Source: Bacteroidota bacterium (GTDB taxonomy: Bacteria; Bacteroidota; Bacteroidia; Flavobacteriales_C; GCA-002722245). Taken from it: DNA of 52,404 nucleotides. Made by a program: the position numbers and the translations under genes. Below, piece after piece: positions 28,520 through 38,900 of the stretch. The stretch is from assembly GCA_026390935.1 (NCBI GenBank), contig JAPLEZ010000032.1:7055-59458 (forward strand), read 5' to 3'. Numbering within the stretch: the stretch's first letter is position 1; every line of letters starts with the position of its first letter. The notes under the pieces were generated by a model, which did not search any database, was not told the DNA's origin, and saw nothing but the letters and a program-made list of their open reading frames with translations.

Positions 28520-30463
28520 ATGATTAGGAAGGTATTTACTTTTTTATTGTTTTCACTTGTGGTTAACGGGACGTTTGCACAAGGACTAACAATGTATAAC
28601 ATGGACATGATTCCACAAGCAACAAGAACCAATCCCGGAATGATGCCCAAAGCTAAATTCCATTTTGGCTTGCCAGTATTATCCTATCTGGATTTAGGTT
28701 TAGTGAACAACGGTTTTGTGTTTGCTGATTTTGTAAAAGGAAGTGATTTTACGTCGGATAATATGTTGTCGAAATTGCAAAACGACAATTACATTTCTTT
28801 CAACATGAACTTGGATTTGATTTCTTTCGGATTCAAAGCCAACAAGAAAAATTATTTCTCGTTTAATGTTACTGAGAAAATCGCCTTTAACTTCGATTAT
28901 TCCAAAAACTTCATGACCTTGCTCACCAAAGGAACTCTTCCTTTTATTGGTGAAACGGTATCCATGGTGGGTACGGGTTTACGCTTTTCACATTATAGAG
29001 AATTTGGTCTTGGGTATACACATGCCTGGAACAATAAGTTAACTACAGGCATTAAATTAAAGATGTTGCAAGGCTTAAGTAATTTCAATAGTGAGGAGTT
29101 GGACATTGCGTTAACTACCGCTGCTGATGACTATAAATTAACTGCAACTTCTACCATTGGATTAAGAACTGCAGGACTTGCTTTTTTAACCGATTCGAAT
29201 TCCAATTTTAATCCGGGTTCTTACGTGTCAAATTTTGATAATTTGGGAATGGCTGTAGATCTTGGCGCCAATTACAAAATAACCGATAAAATTTCGGCTT
29301 CCTTTGCTGCTACTGATTTAGGAGCTATTCAATGGAAAACCAATGCTCGCCGTTACTACAACAATAAAGCTGAATTTGCATGGGATGGTTTGGATGTGAT
29401 TAAGTATTTAAGTGATTCAAATAATACTGCCTACACTAAAAACTTGAGTGACAGTTTGACCAATATTTTTGGTTTGAAAAAACAGGATTATGTTTATACT
29501 ACTAACATCGTAGGTAATATTTATTTAGGTGGAGAATATCAGTTTAACAAGTGGTTCAATGCGGGATTGTTGTTTCACGGTCAGCTCTTTGCCGGAAATT
29601 TATATCCATCCTATACCGCTTCAGTGGGAACTAATTTAGGGAGCATCTTGCAAGCAAAAGTGAGCTACTCTGTTCTCAACAGAAGTTACAGCAATGTAGG
29701 CGCTGCAATGGCTTTGAATCTTGGACCTATTCAGTTATACATGGCTGGAGACAATGTACTTGGCTTCTCTCAAATTGATTATGCTAAAACACTTAACCTT
29801 CGCTTGGGAGTTAACATCATGACGGGTTACTACACCAAATTATCTAAGGATCAAAAAGAGCAGGAAAAAATCAAACGTACCTTATCTAAGAAAGATACCG
29901 ATGGTGATGGTGTGAACGACTACGAAGATAAATGTATAGAGCTGGCCGGTTTGAAAGAGTTTAAAGGTTGTCAGGATAAGGATAGTGATGGCATTCCTGA
30001 TAATGAAGATATTTGTCCAACTGAACCAGGTACTGTTGGTGGTTGTCCGGATGGTGATAACGACGGAATTGCCGATAGAGCAGATGATTGTCCTACTCAA
30101 TATGGTTTACTAAAAGGTTGTCCGGATTTGGATAAAGATAGCATCCGCGATGCTGACGATGCTTGTCCGAGCCTAGCTGGTACAAAAGCAATGAAAGGTT
30201 GTCCGGATACCGATAAAGATGGTATCTCAGATGTTGAAGATCTTTGTCCTCAATTGAAAGGTAGTGCAGATCATAAAGGTTGTCCTGATACAGATGGCGA
30301 CGGTGTGTTCGATAATGAAGATAAGTGTCCGAATGAAAAAGGAACTGTGGAATTGCAAGGTTGCACCGATAAAGACAGCGATCATGACTCTATTCCTGAC
30401 GTGTTGGATAAATGTCCTTTACGTGTAGGTCCAGCTGAAAATGGCGGTTGTCCTTTAGAGTAG
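28520..30463 (+). CDS. Outer-membrane DUF5723-like protein with thrombospondin type 3 repeats
   Basis: 647 residues with a signal peptide ending near NGTFAQGLTMYNMD. Residues about 25-440 look like an outer-membrane beta-barrel of the DUF5723 type (DMIPQATRTNPGMMPKAKFH and alternating strands). From about residue 450 there are thrombospondin type 3 calcium-binding repeats (DTDGDGVNDYEDKCIE, DGDNDGIADRADDCP, DTDGDGVFDNEDKCPN). The protein stops after CPLRVGPAENGGCPLE without the OmpA peptidoglycan-binding domain that often follows such repeats. It may bridge the outer membrane and periplasm or bind the neighbouring lipoprotein. Confidence 0.75.
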   Translation: MIRKVFTFLLFSLVVNGTFAQGLTMYNMDMIPQATRTNPGMMPKAKFHFGLPVLSYLDLGLVNNGFVFADFVKGSDFTSDNMLSKLQNDNYISFNMNLDLISFGFKANKKNYFSFNVTEKIAFNFDYSKNFMTLLTKGTLPFIGETVSMVGTGLRFSHYREFGLGYTHAWNNKLTTGIKLKMLQGLSNFNSEELDIALTTAADDYKLTATSTIGLRTAGLAFLTDSNSNFNPGSYVSNFDNLGMAVDLGANYKITDKISASFAATDLGAIQWKTNARRYYNNKAEFAWDGLDVIKYLSDSNNTAYTKNLSDSLTNIFGLKKQDYVYTTNIVGNIYLGGEYQFNKWFNAGLLFHGQLFAGNLYPSYTASVGTNLGSILQAKVSYSVLNRSYSNVGAAMALNLGPIQLYMAGDNVLGFSQIDYAKTLNLRLGVNIMTGYYTKLSKDQKEQEKIKRTLSKKDTDGDGVNDYEDKCIELAGLKEFKGCQDKDSDGIPDNEDICPTEPGTVGGCPDGDNDGIADRADDCPTQYGLLKGCPDLDKDSIRDADDACPSLAGTKAMKGCPDTDKDGISDVEDLCPQLKGSADHKGCPDTDGDGVFDNEDKCPNEKGTVELQGCTDKDSDHDSIPDVLDKCPLRVGPAENGGCPLE

Positions 30464-30485
30464 AGATATTTTAATATTAAAACTC

Positions 30486-30519
30486 AAGGCCTAAAGTTCT
30501 TTTTGAAACTTTAGGCCTT
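30486..30519 (+). terminator. Terminator after the TSP3 outer-membrane gene
   Basis: AAGGCCTAAAGTT (30486-30498) pairs perfectly with 30507-30519 over an 8-base loop and is followed by TTACTTTT. It lies 23 bases after the stop codon. Confidence 0.75.
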
Positions 30520-30574
30520 TTACTTTTCTGCTTTCGCCATTCTATTTCTTATTTTTACCGCCCAATCATTTCAA

Positions 30575-31663
30575 ATGAAAGAAATTAAATCTCAGGATTA
30601 TTCTGTTTACATCGGCGATGATGTTTTGTCTTCGCTGGAAAGCTTTCTGGTCAAAGGATCTACACAATATAGTAAGTGTTTTATTTTGGTGGATGAAAAC
30701 ACATTGACGCACTGTTTGCCAATTGTGTTGGCTGAGGTTCCTTATTTGAAAGATGCTGAGATTATTGAAATTGAAAGTGGTGAATCCAATAAATGCATTG
30801 AAGTAGTAACGCAAGTGTGGATTGCATTGAGTGAAGTGGAGTCGGATAGAAAGGCTTTGTTCTTGAATCTTGGAGGTGGCGTCATTGGTGACATGGGAGG
30901 ATTTATTGCTGCTACCTATAAAAGAGGAATTGATTTTATAAATATCCCAACTACATTATTGTCGCAGGTGGATGCCTCTGTTGGAGGTAAATTGGGCATT
31001 GATCTCAATGGATTGAAAAATCAGATTGGTGTTTTTGCCTACCCAAAGGGGGTGTTCATGAATCCTGTTTTTTTAGAGACTTTGCCTGCCGGTCAAATTC
31101 GTTCAGGCTTTGCCGAAGTATTGAAGCATGCGCTCATCCGCGATAAAAACCATTGGGATACAGTGAAGAAAATTAACCTGAAGAAATCTGTCAATTGGGA
31201 AGAAATCATTGCTTGGTCAGTCAATATTAAAAACGAAATAGTAATGGAAGATCCTCGTGAAAAAGGATTGAGAAAGTTGCTCAATTTCGGCCACACGATA
31301 GGTCACGCTGTTGAAACCTTATCCATAGAACATCCAACTTTGCGCGATTTGATGCATGGGGAAGCAATTGCTGTGGGTATGATAGCAGAATTGTATTTAA
31401 GTAAATCAATTGCCGGAATGCCAACAAACGAAGTGGAAGAAGTGGTAGATGTGTTGGTAAATTTATATCAACCGGAAGTGCTGCGTGAAGCTTTTTTTGA
31501 TGCCTATCTTCAACTCATGATGCAGGATAAAAAGAACGATAAGGGTGCCATCAACTTTACCTTATTGAAATCCATTGGTAAGGGTGAAGTGAACTATACT
31601 GCGGATAAAGTGCAAATCATTGAAGCTCTTAATTATTATAATTCAGTTTTAGCCCGTGCTTAG
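30575..31663 (+). CDS. aroB: 3-dehydroquinate synthase
   Basis: 362 residues, normal for AroB. The NAD-binding segment LNLGGGVIGDMGGFIAATYKRG, the NIPTTLLSQVDASVGGK motif and the metal-binding His region NFGHTIGHAVE and MHGEAIAVGM are all present. It converts DAHP to 3-dehydroquinate in the shikimate pathway. The aroA start codon lies within its last eight bases. Confidence 0.95.
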   Translation: MKEIKSQDYSVYIGDDVLSSLESFLVKGSTQYSKCFILVDENTLTHCLPIVLAEVPYLKDAEIIEIESGESNKCIEVVTQVWIALSEVESDRKALFLNLGGGVIGDMGGFIAATYKRGIDFINIPTTLLSQVDASVGGKLGIDLNGLKNQIGVFAYPKGVFMNPVFLETLPAGQIRSGFAEVLKHALIRDKNHWDTVKKINLKKSVNWEEIIAWSVNIKNEIVMEDPREKGLRKLLNFGHTIGHAVETLSIEHPTLRDLMHGEAIAVGMIAELYLSKSIAGMPTNEVEEVVDVLVNLYQPEVLREAFFDAYLQLMMQDKKNDKGAINFTLLKSIGKGEVNYTADKVQIIEALNYYNSVLARA

Positions 31664-32864
31664 TATTCCAAAACACAATAGAATTTTAAAAGGAGAAATT
31701 GTATTAACAGCTTCTAAAAGTGAAAGCAATCGCTTGCTGTTGATTCGCGCTTTGTGCGATACTTCATTTCCTATACATAATCTCGCTGCGGCGAAGGACA
31801 CGCAAACAATGATTGCTCTTTTGGAAAGCAAGAGCAATACCTGGGATGTCGGTCCGGCCGGAACAACCATGCGTTTTTTAACGGCGCATGCTGCTTTGCA
31901 GTCAGGCAATACCATCCTAACAGGAAGTGAGCGCATGCGCAATCGTCCAATCAAAATATTGGTAGATGCTTTGCGCACTTTAGGTGCCGATATTCAATAC
32001 ATGGAAAAGGAGGGTTGTCCGCCCTTGAACATTCAGGGTGGGAAACTCAAAGGTGGTAAAATTTCTATTGACGGAAGCGTGAGTAGTCAGTATTTATCGG
32101 CTTTACTGATGATCGCTCCAAAATTGAAAGGTGGATTGGAAATGAACTTAACAGGCAAAGTGGCTTCTGTTCCCTATTTAAAAATGACTTTGCGCTTGAT
32201 GGAATATTTTGGTGCGAAATGGAGTTGGGAAGGATCGGTGATTAAAGTGGAAGAAGGAACTTATATACCTAAAGAATTTATCGTAGAAGCTGATTGGAGT
32301 GGTGCAAGTTATTGGTATCAGATGGCAGCATTTGCAAGTGAACTGGATCTGACTATCAAAGGATTAAAGCAACATAGTTTACAAGGTGATTCGGCCATCG
32401 TTGAGATGTATGAAAGATTGGGGGTTCATTCTGAATTTTTTAAAGATGGAGTGCGACTAACGAAAAATAGTATTGCTCTTCCCTCAGAATTTAATGACGA
32501 TTTCACCGATTGTCCCGATGTAGCTCAAACCCTTGCGGTAACCTTGGCCGGATTGGGAATAGGGGGCAAGCTGGTTGGTCTGGAAAGCTTACGCATCAAA
32601 GAAACCGATCGTATTGCTGCCGTTCAAAATGAGTTAGCGAAATTCGGAATTAAAGTGGATGCTGAAGGAGATTACGCAATGATCATTCATGCTGGCAAAT
32701 TAAGTGAATCAGCTCTTCCAGTGCATACCTACGAAGATCACCGAATGGCAATGGCTTTTGCACCTTTGGCAATGCTACTCAATAACATTAGTATAGAGGA
32801 GCCAGAGGTAGTTGAAAAATCTTACCCTGCTTTTTGGAATGACTTGAAAAGTGTTGGATTTTAA
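31656..32864 (+). CDS. aroA: 3-phosphoshikimate 1-carboxyvinyltransferase (EPSP synthase)
   Basis: 402 residues starting at GTG 31656, overlapping aroB by 8 bases. Substrate-binding motifs are the KSESNRLLLIRAL segment, GPAGTTMRFLTAHAAL, and ESLRIKETDRIAAV near the C-terminus with YEDHRMAMAFAPL. It joins PEP to shikimate-3-phosphate. It is somewhat shorter than the usual 420-430 residues but the key motifs are intact. The last four bases overlap the convergent response-regulator gene. Confidence 0.93.
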   Translation: MLSIPKHNRILKGEIVLTASKSESNRLLLIRALCDTSFPIHNLAAAKDTQTMIALLESKSNTWDVGPAGTTMRFLTAHAALQSGNTILTGSERMRNRPIKILVDALRTLGADIQYMEKEGCPPLNIQGGKLKGGKISIDGSVSSQYLSALLMIAPKLKGGLEMNLTGKVASVPYLKMTLRLMEYFGAKWSWEGSVIKVEEGTYIPKEFIVEADWSGASYWYQMAAFASELDLTIKGLKQHSLQGDSAIVEMYERLGVHSEFFKDGVRLTKNSIALPSEFNDDFTDCPDVAQTLAVTLAGLGIGGKLVGLESLRIKETDRIAAVQNELAKFGIKVDAEGDYAMIIHAGKLSESALPVHTYEDHRMAMAFAPLAMLLNNISIEEPEVVEKSYPAFWNDLKSVGF

Positions 32865-33514
32865 ATCTCCACCAGTTTATTTTTCACAGCGTACATCACC
32901 AACTCGGCAACATTTTTAACCTTTACTTTTTGCATAATATTGGTTCTGTGGGTATCCACTGTACGGTGACTTATAGAAAGTAAACCCGCTATTTTCTGGT
33001 TGTTTAGTCCTTCCAAAATAAGCTTTACAATTTGCAATTCACGTTTGGTGAGGAGTTCTCCTTTGCTTAATTTGGAGTCCATCCCGTCCTGAGTTGCCAT
33101 GTAGTTTAATGCCATAATGCGCGATACTTCCTGCGCAAAATATTTTCCGCCATTGGCTACTTCCTTTACAGCAAGAATTAATTCTTCGTGCGGCGAGTTT
33201 TTCAAAATGTACCCATCAGCACCGGCCTGAACACTTCTTTTTATAAAATCTTCTTTCAAATGCATTGAAAGCATGATTACTCTTGTTCTCGGATTTTTTT
33301 GAATAATTTCTTTGGTTAACAATATACCGTCAGCTTCTTCCAACGAAATGTCCATTAGTACAACATCTGGTTTTGTTGCTGCCACTAGTTCAAAACATTG
33401 AAACTCATCAGCAGCCTCACCAACCACTTCAATGTCATCGTTGTTGAGTAGAGAAGAAATAGCTCGACGAATCAATCTGTGATCGTCGACAATCAGAACT
33501 TTAATTTTACGCAT
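32861..33514 (-). CDS. NarL/FixJ-type response regulator
   Basis: 217 residues. Receiver domain 1-120 with VLIVDDHRLIRRA, phospho-acceptor Asp in VVLMDISLEEADG and conserved Lys in ADGYILKNSPHEE. A LuxR-type HTH at about 150-215 reads LTKRELQIVKLILEGLNNQK and SISHRTVDTHRTNIMQKV. No histidine kinase is adjacent, so its partner is elsewhere. Confidence 0.93.
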   Translation of the reverse strand: MRKIKVLIVDDHRLIRRAISSLLNNDDIEVVGEAADEFQCFELVAATKPDVVLMDISLEEADGILLTKEIIQKNPRTRVIMLSMHLKEDFIKRSVQAGADGYILKNSPHEELILAVKEVANGGKYFAQEVSRIMALNYMATQDGMDSKLSKGELLTKRELQIVKLILEGLNNQKIAGLLSISHRTVDTHRTNIMQKVKVKNVAELVMYAVKNKLVEI

Positions 33515-33692
33515 ACGTGCCCCGTTTCTAAATACCTTTACTTAATAATACCCGACTCACAATTTAATCATAATTACGAACCCTAGCAAATGAGCCGATT
33601 ATTATATGATTGCACAGTTATCTAAATATAGTGTTTTTTTCGATTAAAAATTCTTAATAATCGACAAATGGCGAAAAATCATCGACTAAAAT

Positions 33693-33723
33693 TTGACAAC
33701 TCTATATTCTTATCCTATCTTTG
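33693..33723 (+). promoter_or_regulatory. Promoter of a candidate small RNA
   Basis: TTGACA at 33693-33698 and TATCTTTG at 33716-33723 match the Bacteroidota -33 TTG and -7 TAnnTTTG boxes, with 20 bases between TTG and the -7 box, a normal spacing. It is the best-formed promoter in the window. No reading frame begins downstream before the terminator at 33790-33819. Confidence 0.65.
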
Positions 33724-33728
33724 ATACA

Positions 33729-33824
33729 CTAAAAATACTCCCACAGTACAACTGTAAGTAATTTAGTTAAGTTTAGTTAGGTTAGGTTAGAAAATGCTGG
33801 ATGCCCGTCCGGCATTTTCTTTTT
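33729..33824 (+). ncRNA. Candidate small RNA between the response regulator and the MBL-fold hydrolase genes
   Basis: A transcript started by the promoter at 33693-33723 would begin near 33729 and end at the strong terminator at 33790-33819, giving about 95 bases. The interior includes a small hairpin (ACAGT-ACA-ACTGT) and a repeated GTTAGGTTAG stretch next to the terminator. No ORF of useful length lies inside. It could instead be a leader region for the downstream gene with an attenuator. No known RNA family was recognised. Confidence 0.45.
33790..33824 (+). terminator. Strong intrinsic terminator
   Basis: GAAAATGCTGGA (33790-33801) pairs with TCCGGCATTTTC (33808-33819), 12 pairs including one G-U, over the loop TGCCCG, followed by TTTTT. 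It precedes the MBL-fold gene, and an ATG at 33801 lies inside the hairpin, arguing against that start. Confidence 0.8.
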
Positions 33825-33896
33825 GGTTTAACTCAAATTAATTTTATCCCTTTCAGAAATTCCCTAGTCTTGTGGCCAGGAACACTAAAAACTACC

Positions 33897-34988
33897 ATGA
33901 TGATCATCCCATTTGCTCTTGCAATTTTAATATTTGCTGTGTACCAGTTTTTACAACATCCTAAATTTGGCAAAGTGCCGATGGGTGAGCAACTCGAAAC
34001 AATCAAACAATCTCCTAATTTTAAAAACGGAAAATTTGAAAACATCCATCATACTCCTGAAATTTTAGAAGGAGTGAGTTATTTTAAAGTGTTTAAAGAG
34101 TTCTTTTTTAATAAAAGCAAAGCGAATAAACCTGCCAATATTTTACCTACACAAAAAACCGATTTGCTGAATTTATCTTCCAGCGAAAATATTTTGGTGT
34201 GGTTTGGTCATTCATCATACTTCATGCAAATTGACGGCAAGAAAATTCTGGTAGATCCTGTGCTGAGTGGCAGTGCTTCTCCTGTTCAATTTACAACCAA
34301 AAGCTTTAAAGGAAGCGATGTATATACAACAGAAGATATTCCTGAGATAGATTATTTGTTTATTTCCCACGATCATTGGGATCATTTGGATTACGAAACA
34401 ATTACCGCACTTAAACCAAAAATAAAAAAAGTGATTACTGGTTTAGGTGTTGGTGCTCACCTTCAATATTGGGGTTTTAACCAAGAGATCATTACTGAAA
34501 AAGACTGGAACGAGGAAATTGTTTTGCATCCAGGATTTACGGTCCATACCGCTTCTGCACGCCATTTTTCAGGTCGCTTATTTAAAAGAGGACAATCGAT
34601 TTGGTCTTCTTTTGTTTTGAAAACGCCTTCCATGAAAATTTATCTCGGAGGTGATTCAGGCTACGATACCCATTTTAGTGAAATAGGAAAAAAGCACGGA
34701 CCCTTTGATCTTGCGATTTTAGAATGCGGACAATACAATTTATACTGGAAATATATCCACATGCTTCCTCACGAAGTGATTCAAGCGGCGGAAGATTTGC
34801 ACACAAAAAAAATATTGCCAGTGCACTGGGCTAAATTTTCATTATCTCTTCATGCCTGGGATGATCCTATTAAAGAAGTGATAAAAGCCAATAAAAATAA
34901 TATTCCCTTGCTGCATCCAATGATAGGCGAGAAAGTTGATTTGAAAAGTGATTTTGTGGGCGAGGTCTGGTGGGAGAAAGTGAAGTAA
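33897..34988 (+). CDS. Metallo-beta-lactamase-fold hydrolase (UlaG/NAPE-PLD-like)
   Basis: 363 residues from ATG 33897; the upstream ATG at 33801 lies in a terminator hairpin. An N-terminal membrane segment (MMIIPFALAILIFAVYQFL) anchors the protein. The metal motif is LFISHDHWDHLDYETI, with further ligands at SARHFSGR, GGDSGYD and the late His in LPVHWAKF. The opening ILVWFGHSSYFMQIDGKKIL is typical of the UlaG/NAPE-PLD-like branch. A phosphodiester or lactone substrate is likely, but not defined. Confidence 0.85.
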   Translation: MMIIPFALAILIFAVYQFLQHPKFGKVPMGEQLETIKQSPNFKNGKFENIHHTPEILEGVSYFKVFKEFFFNKSKANKPANILPTQKTDLLNLSSSENILVWFGHSSYFMQIDGKKILVDPVLSGSASPVQFTTKSFKGSDVYTTEDIPEIDYLFISHDHWDHLDYETITALKPKIKKVITGLGVGAHLQYWGFNQEIITEKDWNEEIVLHPGFTVHTASARHFSGRLFKRGQSIWSSFVLKTPSMKIYLGGDSGYDTHFSEIGKKHGPFDLAILECGQYNLYWKYIHMLPHEVIQAAEDLHTKKILPVHWAKFSLSLHAWDDPIKEVIKANKNNIPLLHPMIGEKVDLKSDFVGEVWWEKVK

Positions 34989-35091
34989 TCGCAATAAGAC
35001 TTTGATTTTCGTGGAAAACTTTGGATAAACTATTTGAAGTTTAATTCTTTCCCCTTTTAGATTTGTTGCGCCTAAACAAAATTCTAAAATC

Positions 35092-35625
35092 ATGAAAACA
35101 CAACAAGGAATAACTACGCCTGATGAAATGCTTATCAATAAAATTTATTTCATCAGAGGACAAAAAGTAATGTTAGATAGGGATTTAGCTGAGCTTTATG
35201 GAGTGGAGACAAGGAGATTGAATGAGCAGGTCAGGAGGAATATTGATCGTTTTCCTGAAGATTTTATGTTTCAGCTGACTCCCGAAGAACTTGAAAACTT
35301 GATGTCGCATTTTGCGACATCAAGTTGGGGAGGGATAAGAAAAATGCCTTTAGTCTTCACGGAACATGGTGTTTTAATGCTTTCTTCAGTTTTGAATAGT
35401 CAGCGTGCAATACAGGTGAATATTCAAATTATGCGGGTTTATACCAAATTACGTGAAGCTATTCTTACTAATAAAGATATTTTGTTAAAACTTGAGCAGC
35501 TTGAAAAACAATCGAGTAAACAAAGCAAAGAAATTCAATACATTTTTGATGTGTTAAAGAAATTGATTGAACAACCTGTTCAACCGAGGACAATGATTGG
35601 TTATAAGTTGAAAAGGGAAGAGTAA
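35092..35625 (+). CDS. ORF6N-domain DNA-binding protein
   Basis: 177 residues. The N-terminal about 90 residues form an ORF6N domain (KIYFIRGQKVMLDRDLAELY, LNEQVRRNIDRFPEDFMFQL, FTEHGVLMLSSVLNSQRA), and the C-terminal part is a helical coiled segment. ORF6N occurs in phage and mobile-element regulators and also in many bacterial chromosomes with unknown function. It is directly followed by the large inverted-repeat element at 35724-35836. Confidence 0.85.
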   Translation: MKTQQGITTPDEMLINKIYFIRGQKVMLDRDLAELYGVETRRLNEQVRRNIDRFPEDFMFQLTPEELENLMSHFATSSWGGIRKMPLVFTEHGVLMLSSVLNSQRAIQVNIQIMRVYTKLREAILTNKDILLKLEQLEKQSSKQSKEIQYIFDVLKKLIEQPVQPRTMIGYKLKREE

Positions 35626-35723
35626 GTACGTTTGTAGTTTCAAATTTTTAATTTGAAACAAAAGTTAAAGCGATTTTCAATCGCATTTTTATATTTGAAA
35701 GAGTTCACAATGTATGAAAGCGT

Positions 35724-35836
35724 ACTCGCGCGCGTCTGAGACGCGTGCGGATTTATTAAGGCATTTGAAATGCCAAGAATTAGAAACAATACAATTGTTA
35801 AAGATAAATCCGCACGCGTCTCAGACGCGCGCGAGT
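35724..35836. repeat. 113-base element with 33-base perfect inverted repeats
   Basis: 35724-35756 and 35804-35836 are perfect reverse complements over 33 bases, starting ACTCGCGCGCGTCTGAGACG. Each arm contains its own palindrome CGCGTCTGAGACGCG. The arms are very GC-rich against AT-rich surroundings. The interior has two more small hairpins (GGCATTTGAAATGCC at 35759-35773 and AACAATACAATTGTT at 35785-35799). This is a MITE- or REP-like mobile repeat in form; no transposase is nearby. Confidence 0.85.
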
Positions 35837-35937
35837 GAAGCTCCTGCAACGCGAATTAATTGACTAAACAGATTTACTTTTCAACACTCCTTTTCTCCCA
35901 CCTCATTCTTCCCTATTTTTAAGCATTCAAATCCGCT

Positions 35938-38900
35938 ATGTATTTAATCTTCGATACTGAAACAACTGGTTTACCGCGCAATTGGAATGCGCCTATCACC
36001 GATACCGACAATTGGCCGCGCTGCGTGCAGATTGCTTGGCAGTTGCACGATGATATGGGAAGATTGGTGGAGCACAAAGATTATTTGATTCGTCCTGAAG
36101 GTTACAATATTCCTTACGATGCGGAAAGAGTTCACGGAATTTCTACCGAATTGGCTGAAGAGCAGGGCGTGGATTTGCTAATGGTACTCGAGGATTTCAA
36201 TCGTGCCTTGTCGTTGTGTAAATTTGTGGTGGGACAAAATCTCGGTTTCGATTTAAAAATTATGGGTTGTGAATTGCACAGAAAAAATGTGCAGTCTCCA
36301 TTGCTAGAAAAACCTGTTCTCGATACCTGTACAGAGTTAACAGCTGAAATGTGTCAGTTGCCCGGCGGACGAGGCGGAAAATTTAAACTGCCAACATTAA
36401 CAGAATTGCATTTTCATTTATTTCAGCAAAAATTTGAAGAGGCGCATAACGCCACTGCCGACGTGGAAGCAACCACCAGATGTTTCTTTGAGTTGCTGCG
36501 TTTAGGATCTTTTCCAGCTCAGCTCTTACAAGCGCCGGCATCTTATCTTGAAGCTTTTCAAACCTTCAATACTTCTGCAATTGCGCTGGCTGGATTAAAA
36601 CACGTCAACCTTAAAGAAGCAAGTGAAAAAGTAAAAAAACAGAAATCGAAAGGGGAAGTTGTTGAGGAAAAGGAAATTGATTCTTCTGTTTTAATTGATG
36701 TTCCATTTTCGCATTTACACAATCATACACAATACTCTATCCTTCAATCTACAACAGAAGTAGAAGATTTAGTGAAAAAAGCGGCCGACATGAATATGCC
36801 TGCCGTGGCCCTCACCGATTTAGGAAATATGATGGCGGCCTTTGATTTTGTTAGCGCCCTCAAAAAACACAATGACAATATCGCAAAACAAAAAAAGGAA
36901 GCCGAAGAAAAAGGCGAGCCCTTCAACAAAATTCCACTGAAAGGAATTGTTGGTTGCGAATTTCATCTTTGTAAAGACAGAAAAAATAAAACAGTAAAAG
37001 ACAATGGCTATCAAATTCCGATGATAGCTAAAAATAAAAAGGGCTATCACAATTTGGCCAAACTTTCCTCATCAGGATTCATTGAAGGATCTTATTATGT
37101 GCCGCGTATCGACAGAGATATTTTGTTGCAATTGAAATCGGATATCATTGTTTTTACTGGCGGATTGAAAGGTGAAATTGCCGACTTAATTTTAAATGTT
37201 GGTGAGCGCCAGGCAGAGGAAGCTTTTTTGTGGTGGAAGGAACAATTTGGTGACGATTTTTATGCGCAATTGACGCGTCACGGATTGGAAGAGGAAAATC
37301 GTGTAAATGATACTCTACTTAAGTTTTGTAAGGCGCATGGTGTAAAATATTTTGCGGCCAACGAGACTTTTTATCTCAATAAAGAAGACGCCAACGCCCA
37401 CGATATTTTGTTGTGTGTGAAGGAAGGCGAAAAGAAAAGTACGCCCATCGGAAGAGGTCGCGGATTTCGCTACGGTTTTCCCAACGATGAATATTATTTC
37501 AAGTCGACGGAAGAGATGAAAATGCTCTTCAAAGATTTGCCTGAAGCGATAATCACTACCAATGAAATTGTAGAAAAAATTGAATCATATAAATTGGCTG
37601 CCGATGTTTTGTTGCCAAAGTTTGAGATTCCTGAAGAATTTAAAAATCCGGATGATGTAACCGATGGCGGCAAGCGTGGCGAGAATGCTTATTTGCTGCA
37701 TTTAACCAACGTTGGTGCGCAAAAAAGATATGGAGAAGTGACTCCTGAAATTCAAGAGCGTTTGACTTTTGAGTTGGATACCATTTCTAAATCGGGTTAT
37801 CCTGGTTACTTTTTAATTGTTCAGGATTTCATTGCAAAGGCTCGTGAAATGGGTGTTTCTGTGGGACCTGGTCGTGGTTCTGCTGCGGGATCGGCTGTTG
37901 CTTATTGCACCGGAATAACGAATGTTGATCCAATCAAATACGATTTACTTTTTGAGCGTTTCTTAAATCCGGAAAGGGTGTCATTGCCCGATATTGATAT
38001 CGACTTTGACGATGAAGGTCGACAAAAAGTGATTGATTACGTGATCAATAAATACGGATCGAGTCAGGTGGCACAAATCATTACCTATGGTACAATGGCC
38101 GCCAAATCATCAATTCGTGATACCGGTAGGGTTTTGGATTTGCCTCTATTTGATACCGATCGTATATCTAAGTTAGTGCCTAACATGAAGCTGAATAAGC
38201 TTTTTGGGATGGACGAAAAACAGCTGAAAGAAGCGCTGAATGGTGATGAGGTGGAGATGGCCAAACGTTTGAAAGAGATTTATCTGAAAGATGATTTGGA
38301 AGGTCAAACCTTGCGTCAGGCAAGGATTCTCGAAGGCTCTGTGCGCAATACTGGTATTCATGCCTGTGGTGTGATCATTACGCCTAGCGACATTCGTGAA
38401 TTGCTTCCTGTAGCAACAGCGAAGGATTCGGAGATGTGGTGCACACAGTTTGATAACTCCGTGGTGGAAAGTGCCGGACTATTAAAAATGGACTTTCTCG
38501 GATTAAAAACGTTAACGCTCATTAAAGATGCCATCGTGATCATTAAAGATCGTCATGGTATTCAAATAGATATTGATGAAATTCCTCTCGACGATGAGCT
38601 GACTTACAAGCTTTTCCAAAAGGGTGAAACGGTTGGGATTTTCCAGTATGAATCTCCTGGTATGCAAAAACACATGAAGGATTTAAAACCTACAGTGTTT
38701 GCCGATTTAATTGCCATGAATGCCCTGTATCGTCCTGGTCCGATTGAATATATTCCTTCTTTCATCAAGAGAAAACACGGCGTGGAAGAAATCACTTACG
38801 ATCTCGCCGATATGGAAGAGTATCTTAAGGAAACTTACGGTATCACGGTGTATCAAGAGCAGGTGATGTTGTTGTCGCAAAAACTGGCGGGCTTTACCAA

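Noticed and set aside
33801-33896. N-terminal extension of the MBL-fold hydrolase from the ATG at 33801
   Set aside because: The ATG lies inside a strong terminator hairpin and the extension lacks conserved character; the ATG at 33897 precedes a membrane anchor.
35640-35849. Minus-strand ORF of 69 residues over the inverted-repeat element
   Set aside because: The frame runs through the GC-rich repeat arms and resembles no protein.
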